A DNA stretch of 64,000 nt, taken from assembly GCA_023362775.1 (NCBI GenBank), contig JALMGJ010000063.1, forward strand, positions 1,054,001 to 1,118,000, given 5' to 3'. Numbering within the stretch: the stretch's first letter is position 1; the number at the start of each line of letters is the position of its first letter. A program made the translations under genes and the position numbers. Positions 47,068-58,642 of the stretch are shown here, piece by piece. This DNA comes from Charina bottae. Its lineage: Eukaryota > Chordata > Lepidosauria > Squamata > Charinaidae. The notes beneath the pieces are model-generated. The model saw nothing but the letters and a program-made list of their open reading frames with translations. It ran no database searches and was not told the DNA's origin.

Positions 47068-48596
47068 CTGCACAAAAGAAAAGGATACAGAATTAACACA
47101 TGACATAATCTTGAACAGCGAATATTTAGCTAATAAGATATGCTACATAGAAATATAACCTGGAGGGAAGTTTTAGCAAACTGCTGTATTTCGTTGTGTG
47201 CTCAAGTCCTTCTTACTCTATAGGAGTTCCCATAAATCATTTGAACAGACTAGGTAAATATGAAGGTGCCAATTAAGTATACTAGTATACTTTTGTAGCT
47301 GTATCTACCCCCTCCCCACCCCCAAATGCATTTCTGAAGATAAATCTGTCAGCACCCATTTGAAATCCTACTTTAAATGCCACTAAATCCAAATGAATGC
47401 ATTACAGTTAATTAACCCCACACAGACAGACATACACTATGCGTTGGTTATAGAGTACTTTGAAGCCTTCTCAATGTACAAAATTGTTGAATGAGACCAT
47501 CTGACAATTGTGCTCTATCACAACACTTGGGAAGCCAATCACATTTCAAAGCTAAGCATTCAGAACTTGGCTTCCCTCTTTGGAGGACAGCTTTGAATGG
47601 GGAAGCATTTGGTGAAAATGTGTTCCGTTCGATTTCATTGAGTTGACATTGCAAGTTAATTCCCGTTCAACATCATTTTTATAGTATCTCCCAGCAGTGG
47701 ACCCCTTGAAGTATACAGCAGGTTTCTTATTTTGAGATGCAGCTTCATTCTGTTATGTGATTATACTTAATGTCTACTTGCCACCTGTTCTGTAGAGCCT
47801 GTAAACTCCACTATGTCACAATTGCTAGAGTTTGGAACTCTTAGTTAGCATTCATATTTTTTTAAGCAGTACCTTACAAAACCATCGTGCCTCTCATTAG
47901 AGACAGGGTGGGTATAGAATGGAGGAGCTTCAGTATACACACAAAAAACCCACACATAACATTGTGCTTTTGTTTGCTTGCAGCAAGGGTCGAATATCTA
48001 TTTATCTATCTATTTATCTATTTATCGTATTTAAATGGTCCCCTTGGACTCCTCCTTGGTGTGTTAACTGACCTAAGCCTGTTAACTCTAGTAACTAGGA
48101 AGCCGTAGTTGATCTGTTCCCCTGATAATTGATCTCAATCAAAGGATAATTCTCCATAACAGGAAGCCACAACACTACCTCTCAGGGACAAGCTGCTCTT
48201 CTCTATGCTCCAACCTACTTGACCTAAGCCAGCACTTATGTCTACCCATCCATCACTTGAGATCATTCCACTTGCTTTTGTAGCAAGTTTAAAAAAATAA
48301 AACTGAGCTCATAATATCTCCCCATAAATTCACAACATTAATTCACACAAATATACAAAATTATTTGTTTTGCCTCAAATTCAGTTTCTAAACGGTACAA
48401 TTATTATTGGCCACCATTTTTCTATTAAAGTTTTGACTATTTTTTGCTGCGTTAATTTGTTCGCTCTTAATAAGATGAAATAAATTAAAAATCCCCATCT
48501 GGGAATGTTGCTATAGATTTTCATATTTTACTATGTCTAACAGGACAGTTGGTAAAAAAAAAAAAAAGAACTGATTTCTTACAGAAGCATTTTGTA
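47068..48596. other. Intronic DNA upstream of the PLCB1 exon
   Basis: It starts with the pyrimidine-rich acceptor tract of the exon. A short (TCTA/TTTA)n run lies near 47997-48028 and an A-run near 48556. No exon was seen. Confidence 0.5.
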
Positions 48597-48874
48597 GCCT
48601 CATGATTCTCAGCCCCATCAGGTAGACCAGACCAAGAATCAACTCACAGGAATGCTAAGACAACTTGCATTGAGAGTGTCTATAAAAAGAGAATCTTGCA
48701 AGTCTAATTGTGCTGTGTCTCCTCCCCTTCTTATACCGTACCCATGTGAATGAGGGAGGTTTTCTGAGTCACTAATGCTTTCTGCTTGTTTTGGACTTAA
48801 GCCATGTTTTTCTCATCACACTGGTAATAGATCTGGCCTATCTCTGTCAAGGTCATCTTCCTTACTCTCTACAA
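48597..48874 (+). repeat. LTR-like repeat, family L, copy 1
   Basis: It shares AATCTTGCAAGTCTAATTGTG and CAAGGTCATCTTCCTTACTC with 53281-53557, and the first core with 50711 and 60240. CTATAAAAAG upstream of the core looks like a TATA box. No coding. Solo LTR is the best guess; class unproved. Confidence 0.55.
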
Positions 48875-49010
48875 CAATTAATACAACTGTACAATCCAAA
48901 ATAAATTTCAGAAAAACTAAAACTTGGTAGCCAAATACAAAATAAAAATTATCAACTACAAACAATTCTTCAAGATTCCTCCACTTAACACAGGCACATT
49001 CAATGATATA

Positions 49011-49419
49011 CAGGTAGTCCTCGACTTACAAACATTCGTTTAGCGACTGTTCAAAATTACGTTGCGCTGAAAAAAGTGACTTACAACCAGTCATTGCACT
49101 TACGACCGTTGTAGCGTCTCCGTGGTCACATGATCAAAACTCAGGTGCTTGGCAACCAGCTCGCACTTATGACAGTTGCAGCGTTCTGGGGTCACGTGAT
49201 CACCATTTGCAACCTTCCCAGCCAGCTTCCGGCAATCAAAGTCAATGGGGGAAGCCGGATTTGCTTAACAACCGTGGTGATTCGCTTAACGACCACGGTG
49301 ATTCACTTAACAGCAGCGGCAAAAAAGGTTGTATAATTGGGTGTGACTCATTTAACAACCGCCTCACTTAGCAATGGAAATTCCAGTCCCAATTGTGGCT
49401 GTAAGTCAAGGACTGCCTG
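49011..49419. mobile_element. TA-target MITE, 409-bp reference copy
   Basis: CAGGTAGTCCTCGACTTAC and GTAAGTCAAGGACTGCCTG are terminal inverted repeats and TA at 49009-49010 and 49420-49421 is the target duplication. The interior has repeated ACTTACGACC-, CGTGATCA- and TTAACAACCG-type units, giving subterminal symmetry. The superfamily is likely Tc1/mariner by target choice. Confidence 0.88.
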
Positions 49420-49421
49420 TA

Positions 49422-50002
49422 TGTATGGCTTTAGTTTTAAGCAAACCCTCCAACCAAGTCCAGTTCATGAGCTTCAGATGTAAAAAGTTTACCTTAATTC
49501 AAGTCAGGTCATAAAAAATATTTTTATATTTACCTAAAGAGAACTTGGATGGGGTGCCAGACCATATAATCTTTTTCTCTTCTGCAATTTCTTTTTTTTA
49601 CATTTTTTTTAACCTTCTTATTCCTTGACTAATACTTCTATATATGCAAAACCACTCTTCTATTCATGTCAGCCTCATAAAGAAAGCATTCTACTAAAGT
49701 GAATTATGTGGTAAATCATCAAAAATCATTTTTATTTATGCTGCATCTGTGAGACTTTCAATCTCAATGGAGGAGTATCTTACTGCAGTCTCTCTAATGG
49801 CAGAAAATTATTATTATGGCAGAGATTGATAAAGCGTTTTACAATTGACTGAAAATTCAATCTGGGAAGGCTGAATGCATTTAGGAAGAAATACTTATGC
49901 CATGCACCCTATATTTTAATATCATAGGTATAACTGGTGCTTTATTCTGAGCTAGAAGTTATTATTCCAGCCTATAAAATAATACCAGAGGTCCAAATGG
50001 CA
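49422..50002. other. Intronic DNA without a supported gene
   Basis: Nothing assigned. Confidence 0.5.
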
Positions 50003-50018
50003 CTCACTTTGAAGACCA

Positions 50019-50554
50019 TTTTTTAAAATTTATATTTATTAAGAATTTTACATGAAGTAAAAGACAAATCTAAAGAAAGAAAAGGAAAAGGTGCAAGAAA
50101 AGGAAAAAAAGAAACTAAAGTTATGAAATATAATGACTTCCAACACTCTCTTCAACAGATAATTACAATCTTATCTTTTCTTTCTCTTAGATGTTATGCT
50201 AACCCTTTCAGCCCCTTACTTAATCCACATCTTTTTTAATCCTCAAACCAATAAATCATATCATATCATTTTTTATTTCTTTCAGCAAAAAGTCCATATA
50301 TGGTTTCCAGTCTTTCAGAAAAGTTTTTGTTGTTTTTTCTCTGACCAAACTGGTCAGCTTTGCCATCTTAGCAAATTCTGACATTTTCACAATCCATTTC
50401 CTCCTCTGTGGGAATTTCATTGTTCTTCCATTGTTGAGCATACAATAATCTTGCTGCAGTTACCATTGAAAACTATGTCCTTCTGCAGTCAATGATTCTT
50501 GATTTCATCTTAAATTCTCTGTCCTCTTGTATTAATAAATCTTGATATGTTAGC
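50019..50554 (-). mobile_element. L1 LINE 3' end, antisense, 5'-truncated
   Basis: A 16-bp duplication CTCACTTTGAAGACCA (50003-50018 and 50555-50570) flanks it. On the minus strand the frame from 50441 reads EFAKMAKLTSLVREKTTKTF and LKDWKPYMDFL, the L1 ORF2 C-terminus, followed by a 3' UTR and an AT-rich end. The RT core is missing. Confidence 0.88.
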
Positions 50555-50710
50555 CTCACTTTGAAGACCACTTTGTGACAGAGGAGATTCATCTAGCTGT
50601 GAAGCAATGTCATGAACATGTATGAGCATTCTGCCAAAAAAAACTATAGCCTTCACTGAGCTTAGCTGGACTCCTAGCACCCATATGGACATGACCGTGT
50701 AGTTCTTCTT

Positions 50711-50956
50711 GTCAACGTTAGGTGGACCAGACTAGGAAACCAAAGTCATGCAGGCCAATACTACTTTTACTATAATGTTATGGTAACAGAATCTTGCAAG
50801 TCTGAATGTGCTTCCCCCTTCCTCTTTTTAGCTTCATGAGAACTAGGGAGGGTCTGGTCTGAGACGTTTTCTTAGGTTACAGTTAGGCCCTGGACTCAGG
50901 TTTCTTTTATCTGAACGTTGTCTTGGTAGCAGCTCTTCCTCCTTTTCCTTAAGGTT
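50711..50956 (+). repeat. LTR-like repeat, family L, copy 2
   Basis: AACAGAATCTTGCAAGTCTG, GAGAACTAGGGAGG and TTGTCTTGGTAGCAGCTC match 60240-60490 on the opposite strand almost base for base in these blocks. It abuts the L2/CR1 LINE that begins near 50963. Confidence 0.6.
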
Positions 50957-51174
50957 ATACCTTCTGCTCATTACATATGGACAAACCATGGGGCACCCAG
51001 AACTGCATGTGCCACTGCATTCTGGATCAATTATAGTTTCTGGATGGTCTTCAAAGGATAGTCCCATGTACAGTACATTGCAGTAATCCAACCAGGAAGT
51101 GACCAGGGTGTGACTGTGAGCAAGGCCTCCCAGTCCAGGAATGGCTGCAATTGGCACATGAGATGGATCTGTGC

Positions 51175-51495
51175 CAGAGCTTTCCAAACTTTTCATGTTG
51201 GTGACACACTTTTTAGACATGCATCATTTCACGACACACTCTTACAGCAGGGCATCATTTCGCGACACACTCTTACAGCAGGGCATCATTTCGCGACACA
51301 CTCTTACAGCAGGGCACAAGGCAGGCACTAGGACCTGCACAGAATCACAGCAGGTTTGGAGGCAGCCAGGCACATGGCAGGCACTAGGAACTGCGCGGAA
51401 TCCTGGCAGGGCTCGGAGGCGGCAGCAGCCGCGACACACCCAAACACTGCAGCCGACACACTAACGTGTCGCGACACACAGTTTGGAAAGCTCTG
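51175..51495. mobile_element. GC-rich hAT MITE, family H1, copy 5, with internal tandem repeat
   Basis: CAGAGCTTTCCAAACTTTTC and ACAGTTTGGAAAGCTCTG are inverted ends; the 8-bp duplication is ATCTGTGC (51167-51174 and 51496-51503). Inside, a unit of about 31 bp with CGACACACTCTTACAGCAGG occurs three times (51232-51318). It is nested in the L2/CR1 LINE. Confidence 0.94.
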
Positions 51496-52038
51496 ATCTG
51501 TGCAAACACCTCCCCCCAGCCAAGGCTGCCACCTGCTCCTTGAGCAGGAGCTGCAAGTCCAGGAAGACCCCCAAATTGTGCACCAGCTCTGTCTGGGGGA
51601 GTGCTACCCTGGCAAGAGTAGGAAATATGAGATATCATTGGACCCAGGAGGCCCAAAAACTCTTAGCCACTCCCTCTTGCTAGGGTTGAGTCGAAGCCAG
51701 TTCCTTCCCTTCCAATCCCTTACAGCCTCCAGGCACTGGGCAGCACCAGGATAGTGTCGCTTGGCTAGCCAGGGGTGGAGATACCACATCCTGTGCTGCT
51801 GGATAACCTCTCCCAGCAGTCTCATGTAAATATTAAAAAGGAGGGAGAGACTCGAGCCCTGAGGCAACCAGTGTTGAAACCCAGCTTGAACTCTAACATT
51901 GTAGAGCCTATGGCTTGATCTGTTCCCCCCACCACCACCAATTGGAACAGGCCTCAGAGGAAGGAGTAGAACCACCCCCACTCCCAGCCCCTGGAGCCAG
52001 TCCACAAGGATACCATGGTTGATGGTATTGAAAGCCAC

Positions 52039-52302
52039 TGTGGTAGATTTCGGTGCTGCCGCTGGTTCTCAGGAAGGAGGGAGCGCATTCCAAGGAGATA
52101 AGAGGACTCACAGTCCGGAGAGAGTTGGTGGGAAAACAAAGAGGTTCAGGGTAGCCCCGCCCTAGAGTCTCCCAGGTTATTTCCCCTGAGCTTAGTTAGA
52201 GTAGCTTTAGTCTGGCAAGATTCTGTCTGTACGGTGAGAGCAAATAAAGAACTGGAGTTTTGAATGCACTGACTCGTCGTCGTTCTTGGGATGGCCCTGA
52301 CA
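52039..52302 (+). mobile_element. Solo LTR nested in the L2/CR1 LINE
   Basis: The 264-bp insert starts TGTGGTAG and ends CCTGACA, with 5-bp flanks GCCAC and GCCCC (one mismatch). It contains GAGAGCAAATAAAGAACTGG, a polyadenylation signal context. Removing it joins the LINE codons for VLLDL and AFNT. The retroelement family (ERV or Gypsy) cannot be told from the LTR alone. Confidence 0.72.
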
Positions 52303-52604
52303 GCCCCTGAGATCCAGGAGGACCAGGACGGGTATACTACCCTCATCCCAAGCCCTCCGTAGGTTATCTACCAGCGTGACCAACACCATCTCAGTGTTGT
52401 AACCCAGCTTGAACCCTGACTTCCCTACCTTTTACACCTCTAGGATTTCTTGGTGACATTCCATCCAAGTACTATGCAGGTCCAGCTATCCTAGATTTGG
52501 GGGATCAGCTAGGGGGATCCAGCTATTCTAGATTTGATCAGCTAGGTATTACCACTTCTGTAGATCATTCTGCCACATTAATTTTTCTACAGTATGTACC
52601 TAAG

Positions 52605-52735
52605 TGCTTGTAGGAAGAGAGCTGTGTTAATCTATGGTGGCAAAAAATCAGAAGGAATCTGGTAGCACCTTTTCCAACTAACAAATTATGTTAAAAGGCA
52701 TAAGCAGTTTGAGCTGCAGCCATGGAATGGCAGGG
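52605..52735. repeat. Sauropsid interspersed repeat, short fragment
   Basis: The string GTGTTAATCTATGGTGGC, the GGAATCTGGTAGCACC block and CTAACAAATTATGTTAAAAG resemble a repeat I recall as common in amniote genomes, with TAGCACC...AACTAACAAA. No ends are defined. Confidence 0.4.
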
Positions 52736-52748
52736 CCAGTGCTTCCCA

Positions 52749-52910
52749 AACTTGGGTAAATTACCCAAAATTGAGTAAAAGTGGTTATTCTTTGGGTAAT
52801 GACACACGAACCCATTAAATTGACTTAAAGTGTTTTACCTACGTTGAGTAAAAAGAACTTTCTGATAAGCGGTTTTGGGTGATGAAGGAAAAAGTCTGGG
52901 AAGAACTGGG
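52749..52910. mobile_element. Possible hAT MITE
   Basis: CAGTGCTTCCCAAACTTGG at the left and AGTCTGGGAAGAACTG at the right are approximate inverted ends. The expected 8-bp duplication is not seen. The interior repeats GGGTAA- and GAGTAAAA-type words. Confidence 0.45.
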
Positions 52911-52988
52911 CTGATGTAGGATTTAAATTGGGATGAGATGGAGGGGAAGGCAGGGTTGTTATGCAGATATTGCTTATGTGTGAGGCAT

Positions 52989-53181
52989 GTTGTTGTTGTT
53001 GTTTATTCGTTCAGTCGCTTCCGACTCTTCGTGGCTTCATGGACCAGCCCACGCCAGAGCTTCCTGTCGGCCGTCACCACCCCCAGCTCCCCCACGGTCG
53101 AGTCCGCCACCTCCAGAACATCATCCATCCATCTTGCCCTTGGTCGGCTCCTCTTCCTTTGGCCTTCCACTTTCCCTAGCA
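52989..53181 (-). mobile_element. Bov-B LINE 3' end, 5'-truncated, antisense
   Basis: GTTGTTGTTTATTCGTTCAG through CGACTCTTCGTGGCTTCATG to CTTGGTCGGCTCCTCTTCC is the same as 55558-55740 with few differences. It ends after TTTCCCTAGCA. A short direct repeat with AGGTTACAAGTATCTTA follows (53181-53250). Confidence 0.93.
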
Positions 53182-53280
53182 GGTTACAAGTATCTTACCA
53201 ATTAATATCTTACAAGAGACAGGTTACAAGTATCTTATCAATTAACAATTGTAATGAGTTAAAAACCCATTGTGTTTGCT

Positions 53281-53557
53281 GAGACCTTCTGAGCCCATTA
53301 GAGAAACCAGACCAGGAAATCAACTCCACAGGAAAGCTGTGAGTTACTGAGATTGACTTTATAACAGCATCTTGCAAGTCTAATTGTGCTGTACTTCCTC
53401 CTCCTTCTTATAGTTCAGTGAATTAGGGAGGCAACTGTCTGAGCCGCTTCCAAATGTTATCTGGCTGTTTCAGACTTTAAAAAATGCTTCAGCCCCTTTT
53501 GCCTAGGCAACGGCTCCTACATATCTCCATCAAGGTCATCTTCCTTACTCTCTACAG
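53281..53557 (+). repeat. LTR-like repeat, family L, copy 3
   Basis: GCATCTTGCAAGTCTAATTG and CATCAAGGTCATCTTCCTTA match copy 1 at 48597. Copies 1 and 3 form one subfamily; copies 2 and 4 form the other. Confidence 0.55.
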
Positions 53558-54179
53558 ATTGCCTGAAACCTTTTGATGGGAGTTCAGCCATTACTTGCTC
53601 AACAGTGCTATTAAAGTCCCATTTTTCCAGGTCTGTCATAAGTGTCCTGGGAGACTACTGAAAAAACAACTCAACAAGCAATGAATCCAAGGGGAAAGAC
53701 AAGGAACATGGTGAGGTAGGATCCAGAGTTCTAGGCATGGCACAGCAAGGTAAACACGGCAGGGCTAGGTTTTAAAAGTGGCTCCACATGTTTTCTATCA
53801 GGGAGTGAGGCCAGTAAATAAGCGGAGCCTCCACCCAAAAGCACAGCTGAGGCATATTTCTTGTTATCCTCTGGCCTGCTTTTTGGCAAGTCCGTCTGAC
53901 CTGCAGAGCTCAGCCCTCTGCTGCTGTACCTTTAAAGCAGGCCTCTGTTTAGGACCAGATGGCTGAACTTCGCAATTTGAGAGGCTGTCGGTGGGGGCAG
54001 GCAGGGAGTCCTGGGGGCTTGCTGGATCTGCCCCAGCCAGAATGGTGTCATTGGCTTCGACACTGCTGGAATCCCCTCCTCCGGGACTATTATGCCTAGA
54101 TACCCCTGGCTCTGCTTCCTCCTTCTCACCATCATCAGAAGGCAGGGCCACAACATGGGGAATTTAACCATCAGTTCCT
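53558..54179. other. Moderately GC-rich intronic DNA, possible LTR remnant
   Basis: The segment has a CCTGGGAGACTAC-type block near 53645 and an acidic 95-codon minus-strand frame (54151-53864) without known domains. It might be an old LTR or retroelement piece, but boundaries are not visible. Confidence 0.35.
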
Positions 54180-54700
54180 TGTGGTGATCAGATCACTCTC
54201 TGTTGGCTTTGGAGTTCTCTGCAGCTGCTCCCCACAATGGGGGTGGGGGGACATATTCAACTGGTCCACCCCAGGCACCTGATGGACCCAGCTAGCTTCC
54301 AAAGGGAACCTGATGTTGTTCCTGGGGCTCTGATGCACAGTTTGACTGAGGCCTCAGTCGCTGGCTGGAATGGAGGGACAGCAATGGCCTTGAATTGGAC
54401 TGTGCTTATGCAGACTCTCTGCCGGTGGATCCTGGAAAGCTCTTTGGCCTTCCCTAAAACTTTTAACAACTTTGTTTTCCCCTGAAGACCTGGGTTAGGA
54501 TGTTGGAGGAGCCCATCTGGAGAACTGGTGTAGGATTTGAATATGTTACGTTTGGGGTCTCTGTTTCTGCTATTTGAATTGTGGTGTTGTCATTCTTTTA
54601 CACTTATTGTTTATCTTTTGTTTTTAATCCTATTTTAGCCGCCCAGAGTTGCATTTTGCAAGTTGGACGTCCATTCAAACCAAATAAATAAATAAATTCA
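54180..54700 (+). mobile_element. CR1-like LINE 3' end
   Basis: The end ATTTTAGCCGCCCAGAGTTG followed by CCAAATAAATAAATAAATTC is a typical CR1/L2-group tail. The upstream part is GC-richer and probably the remaining UTR. Its start is approximate. Confidence 0.6.
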
Positions 54701-55548
54701 TTCCCAGCTTGTCAAAGTTCATTTTCAAATGCTGAGGCAGAGCCAAAGATATTAAGCTCCTGCAAAAACAACTAGCACTGAGTCATGTGCATTTGCAGTT
54801 TGTCACAGAGGGAAGGTCATAAACATGTCATCTTTTTTACATAATGAAGGATATTCCACTGCTCTTTCTGATAGGATGTTAGTTCTGATGTTTAAAAAAC
54901 CCATTGAACCAGACTCTGTCCCCATGTCCTATTGGATCTTTCCATGTCACTGCCATCTGGTGTATGTAGCTCCCCCTGACAGGCTATACATCTCTCAAGA
55001 GTAATTTTGAACAGAGGGAAGTGCTTGGCCTTCATTTATCCCCTTGGCAAACAGATCTTCCTGAGAAACTAGAAAGTTAAAGGACAATCTCCTCTTATAT
55101 CATACTCCTGCTTTTTAGAGGCAGTTATTAGCAACATGTCTTACTATTGAAGTATTTCTAGGGACAGAGCTAAAAAAAAATGACCCTAATTTGTTCATTA
55201 ATTATGAACACTATTTTCCCCTCGGCTTTCTCTTTGAGAAAGCATCTTGTGCATCTAGTAAATACATTCTACAGACGCACTGCATGAACTGTCAGATATG
55301 ACTCTCATACAGTATAAAAATTGCTCCAAGCATAAATTTTCAAGGTACTTCCAGATGAAATGTAAGATACCATTCTCTTATCACAGTCTCTACTGGTATA
55401 TCTTCCTCTGAAGCTTTTTTTAACTTGCAAAAAGGCAGGTTCCAACCTTTTGAGTGATTCTAGTGTAATCCAGTTTTATCTTTCAGGTATTGATTTGTTC
55501 TGTGGCAGTTTTAAAAGGGCTTCTCTGTAGCTGTTTTATTTGCTAAAT
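54701..55548. other. Intronic DNA without a supported gene
   Basis: Nothing assigned. Confidence 0.5.
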
Positions 55549-55568
55549 TACATTCTGTTTGTTGTTGT

Positions 55569-58500
55569 TTATTCGTTCAGTCGCTTCCGACTCTTCGTGA
55601 CTTCATGGACCAGCCCACGCCAGAACTTCCTGTCGGCCGTCACCATCCCCAGCTCCCCCATGGTTGAGTCCGTCACCTCCAGAATATCATCCATCCATCT
55701 TGCCCTTGGTCGGCCCCTCTTCCTTTTGCCTTCCACTTTCCCTAGCATCAGCTTCTTCTCCAGGATATCCTGTCTTCTCATTATGTGGCCAAAGTACTTC
55801 AGTTTTGCCTTTAATATCATTCCCTCAAGTGAGCAGTCAGGCTTTATTTCCTGGAGTATAGACTGGTTTGATCTTCTTGCAGTCCAAGGCACTCTCAGAA
55901 TTTTCCTCCAACACCACAGTTCAAAAGCATCTATCTTCCTTCGCTCAGCCTTCCTTATTATTATTATTTATTTAATTTATATAACCTTATGGACCTTATG
56001 GTCCAGCTCTCACAGCCATAGGTTACTACAGGGAATAACATTGCTTTAACTATGCGGACCTTTGTTGTCAGTGTGATGTCTCTGCTCTTAACTATTTTAT
56101 CAAGATTTGCCATTGCTCTCCTCCCAAGAAGTAGACGTCTCCTCATTTCCTGGCTGCAGTCAGCATCTGCAGTAATCTTTGCGCCTAGAAATACAAAGTC
56201 TGTCACTGCCTCCACTTTTTCTCCCTCTATTTGCCAGTTATCAATCAAGCTCGTTGCCATAATCTTGGTTTTTTTGAGGTTTAACTGCAACCCAGCTTTT
56301 GCACTTTCTTCTTTCACCTTCCTCATAAGGCACCTCAACTCCTCCTCGCTTTCAGCCATCAAAGTGGTATCATCTGCATATCTAAGATTGTTAATGTTTC
56401 TTCCAGCGATTTTAACTCCAGCCTTGGATTCCTCAAGCCCAGCACGTCGCATGATGTGTTCTGCGTACAGGTTGAATAGGTAGGGTGAGAGTATACAGCC
56501 CTGCCGTACTCCTTTCCCAATCTTAAACCAGTCCGTTGTTCCGTGCTCTGTTCTTACCGTTGCTACTTGGTCGTTATACAGATTCCTCAGGAGGCAGACA
56601 AGATGACTTGGTATCCCCATACCACCAAGAACTTGCCAATATTTGTTATGATCCACACAGTCAAAGGCTTTAGAATAGTCAATAAAACAAAAATAGATGT
56701 TTTTCTGAAACTCCCTGGCTTTCTCCATTATCCAGCGGATATTGGCAATTTGGTCTCTAGTTCCTCTGCCTTTTCTAAACCCAGCTTGTACATCTGGCAA
56801 TTCTCGCTCCATGAATTGCTGGAGTCTACCTTGCAAGATCTTGAGCATTACCTTACTGACATGTGAAATAAGTGCCACTGTTTGATAGTTTGAACATTCT
56901 TTAGTGCTTCCCTTTTTTGGTATGGGGATATAAGTTGATTTTTTCCAATCTGATGGCCATTCTTGTGTTTTCCAAATTTGCTGGCATATGGCATGCATCA
57001 CCTTGACAGCATCATCTTGCAAGATTTTAAACAGTTCAGCTGGGATACCGTCGTCTCCTGCTGCCTTGTTATTAGCAATGCTTCTTAAGGCCCATTCAAC
57101 CTCACTCTTCAGGATGTCTGGCTCTAACTCACTGACCACACCGTCAAAGCTATCTCCAATATTATTATCCTTCCTATACAGATCTTCCGTATATTCTTGC
57201 CACCTTTTCTTGATCTCTTCTGCTTCTGTTAGGTCCTTACCATCTTTGTTTTTGATCATACCCATTTTTGCATGGAATTTACCTCCGATGTTTCTAATTT
57301 TCTGGAAGAGGTCTCTTGTCCTTCCTATTCTATTGTCTTCTTCTACTTCCGCACATTGCTTGTTTAAAAATAATTCCTTATCTCTTCTGGCTAACCTCTG
57401 GAATTTTGCATTTAATTGGGCATATCTCCCCCTATCACTGTTGCCTTTTGCTTTCCTTCTTTCTTGGGCTACTTCCAGTGTCTCAGCAGACAGCCATCTT
57501 GCCTTCTTGGTTTTCTTTTTCTTTGGGACGTTTTTTGTTGCCGCCTCCTGAACAATGTTGCGAACTTCTGTCCATAGTTCTTCCGGGACCCTATCTACTA
57601 AATCTAGCCCCTTAAATCTATTCTTCACCTCCACTGCATATTCCTTAGGAATATTAGTGAGCTCATATCTAACTGATCTGTGGGTCTTCCCTATTCTCTT
57701 GAGTCTGATTCTAAATTTTGCAATAAGAAGTTCGTGATCTGAACTACAGTCAGCTCCAGGTCTTGTTTTTACCGACTGTATAGATGTCCGCCACCTTTGG
57801 CTGCAAAGGATGTAGTCAATCTGATTTCGGTGTCGACCATCTGGTGAAGTCCATGTATAAAGTCGTCTTTTAGGTTGTTGGAAGAGAGTGTTTGTTGTGC
57901 ACAGTGAGTTGTCTTGGCAAAATTCTATCAGCCTATGTCCTGCTTCATTTTGTTCTCCCAGACCATGCTTGCCTGTAATTCCAGGTGTCGTCTGACTACC
58001 CACCTTAGCATTCCAGTCTCCTGTAATGAAAATAACATCTCTTTTTGGTGTATTATCCAGTAGTTGCTGCAGATCCTCATAGAACTGATCTACTTCTGCT
58101 TCTTCAGCATCTGTGGTTGGGGCGTATATTTGGATCACTGTGATGTTAAATGGCTTACCCTGAATTCGAATTGAGATCATTCTATCGTTTTTTGGATTGT
58201 ATCCAAGCACTGCTTTAGCCACTTTATTATTAATTATGAAGGCTACTCCATTTCTTCTGTGGTCCTCTTGTCCACAGTAGTAGATCTGGTGGTCATCTGA
58301 TGTGAAGTGGCCCATTCCAGTCCATTTCAGTTCACTGACACCTAAAATGTCTATATTTAATCTTGACATCTCACCAATAACCACATCCAATTTGCCCTGG
58401 CTCATAGATCTTACATTCCAGGTTCCTATGGTGTGTTGATCTTTAGAACATCGGATTCGTCGTTCACCACCAGCACCGTCAGCCGCTAGCCGTCCTTTCG

Positions 58501-58642
58501 GCTTTGAGCTAGCTGCGTCATCACATCTGGGGCTAGTTGAACGTATCCTCTGTTCCTCCCCAGTAGCATTTTGACCATCTTCCGACCTGGGAGTCCCATC
58601 TTCCGATGGTATACCGACATATCTCTGGTTGTACTGATCCAT
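55569..58642 (-). pseudogene. Bov-B endonuclease/reverse transcriptase, interrupted once near its C-terminus
   Basis: An ATG at 58642 opens 892 codons. The endonuclease spans about residues 70-310: TWNVRS (74-79), E104 in SELKW, Y173 in IYAP, D209 and N211 in GDWNAK, SDH at 301-303. RT follows: VALISH near 590, motif A FIDYSKAFD with D655, motif B GVRQGCILSP (711-720), motif C YADD (755-758). Residues after CESWTIR are replaced by an insert-derived tail and stop. The C-terminal domain continues in another frame at 55892-55569 with RRSNQSIL, FGHIMRR and RKRGRPRARWMDD. The 41-bp insert is not a multiple of three, which explains the shift. RT and nuclease catalytic residues are all present. Confidence 0.96.
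55959..55999 (-). mobile_element. 41-bp insert in Bov-B, possible minute LINE-tail insertion
   Basis: Compared with the copy at 8290, extra bases lie between CCTTAT and GGTCCAGCTC. On the minus strand the insert is TTATATAAATTAAATAAA followed by TAATAATAA, like the extreme 3' end of an L2/CR1-type element. CCATAAGG occurs on both sides of part of it, resembling a short target duplication. Confidence 0.6.

Larger units (their letters stand above)
50963..52420 (-). pseudogene. L2/CR1-group LINE, RT region, with two nested insertions
   Basis: Read on the minus strand, the blocks in order are LVTLVDNLRRAWDEGSIPVL and VLLDL near 52380-52300, AFNTINHGILVDWLQGLGVG near 52035, LPQGSSLSLLFNIYMRLLGE near 51850 (RT motif B region), WLRLNPSKREWLRVFG, and then LVTSWLDYCNVLYMGL near 51110. 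Motif A Asp is Asn (AFNT for AFDT). The solo LTR splits it between VLLDL and AFNT, and the H1 MITE splits the later part. Numerous stops make it inactive. Confidence 0.87.

Noticed and set aside
53864..54151. Acidic 95-codon protein on the minus strand
   Set aside because: No known domain, no splice support, and it lies in a probable repeat remnant.
56052..57737. Plus-strand frames of 60-187 codons
   Set aside because: Shadow frames opposite the Bov-B gene on the minus strand.
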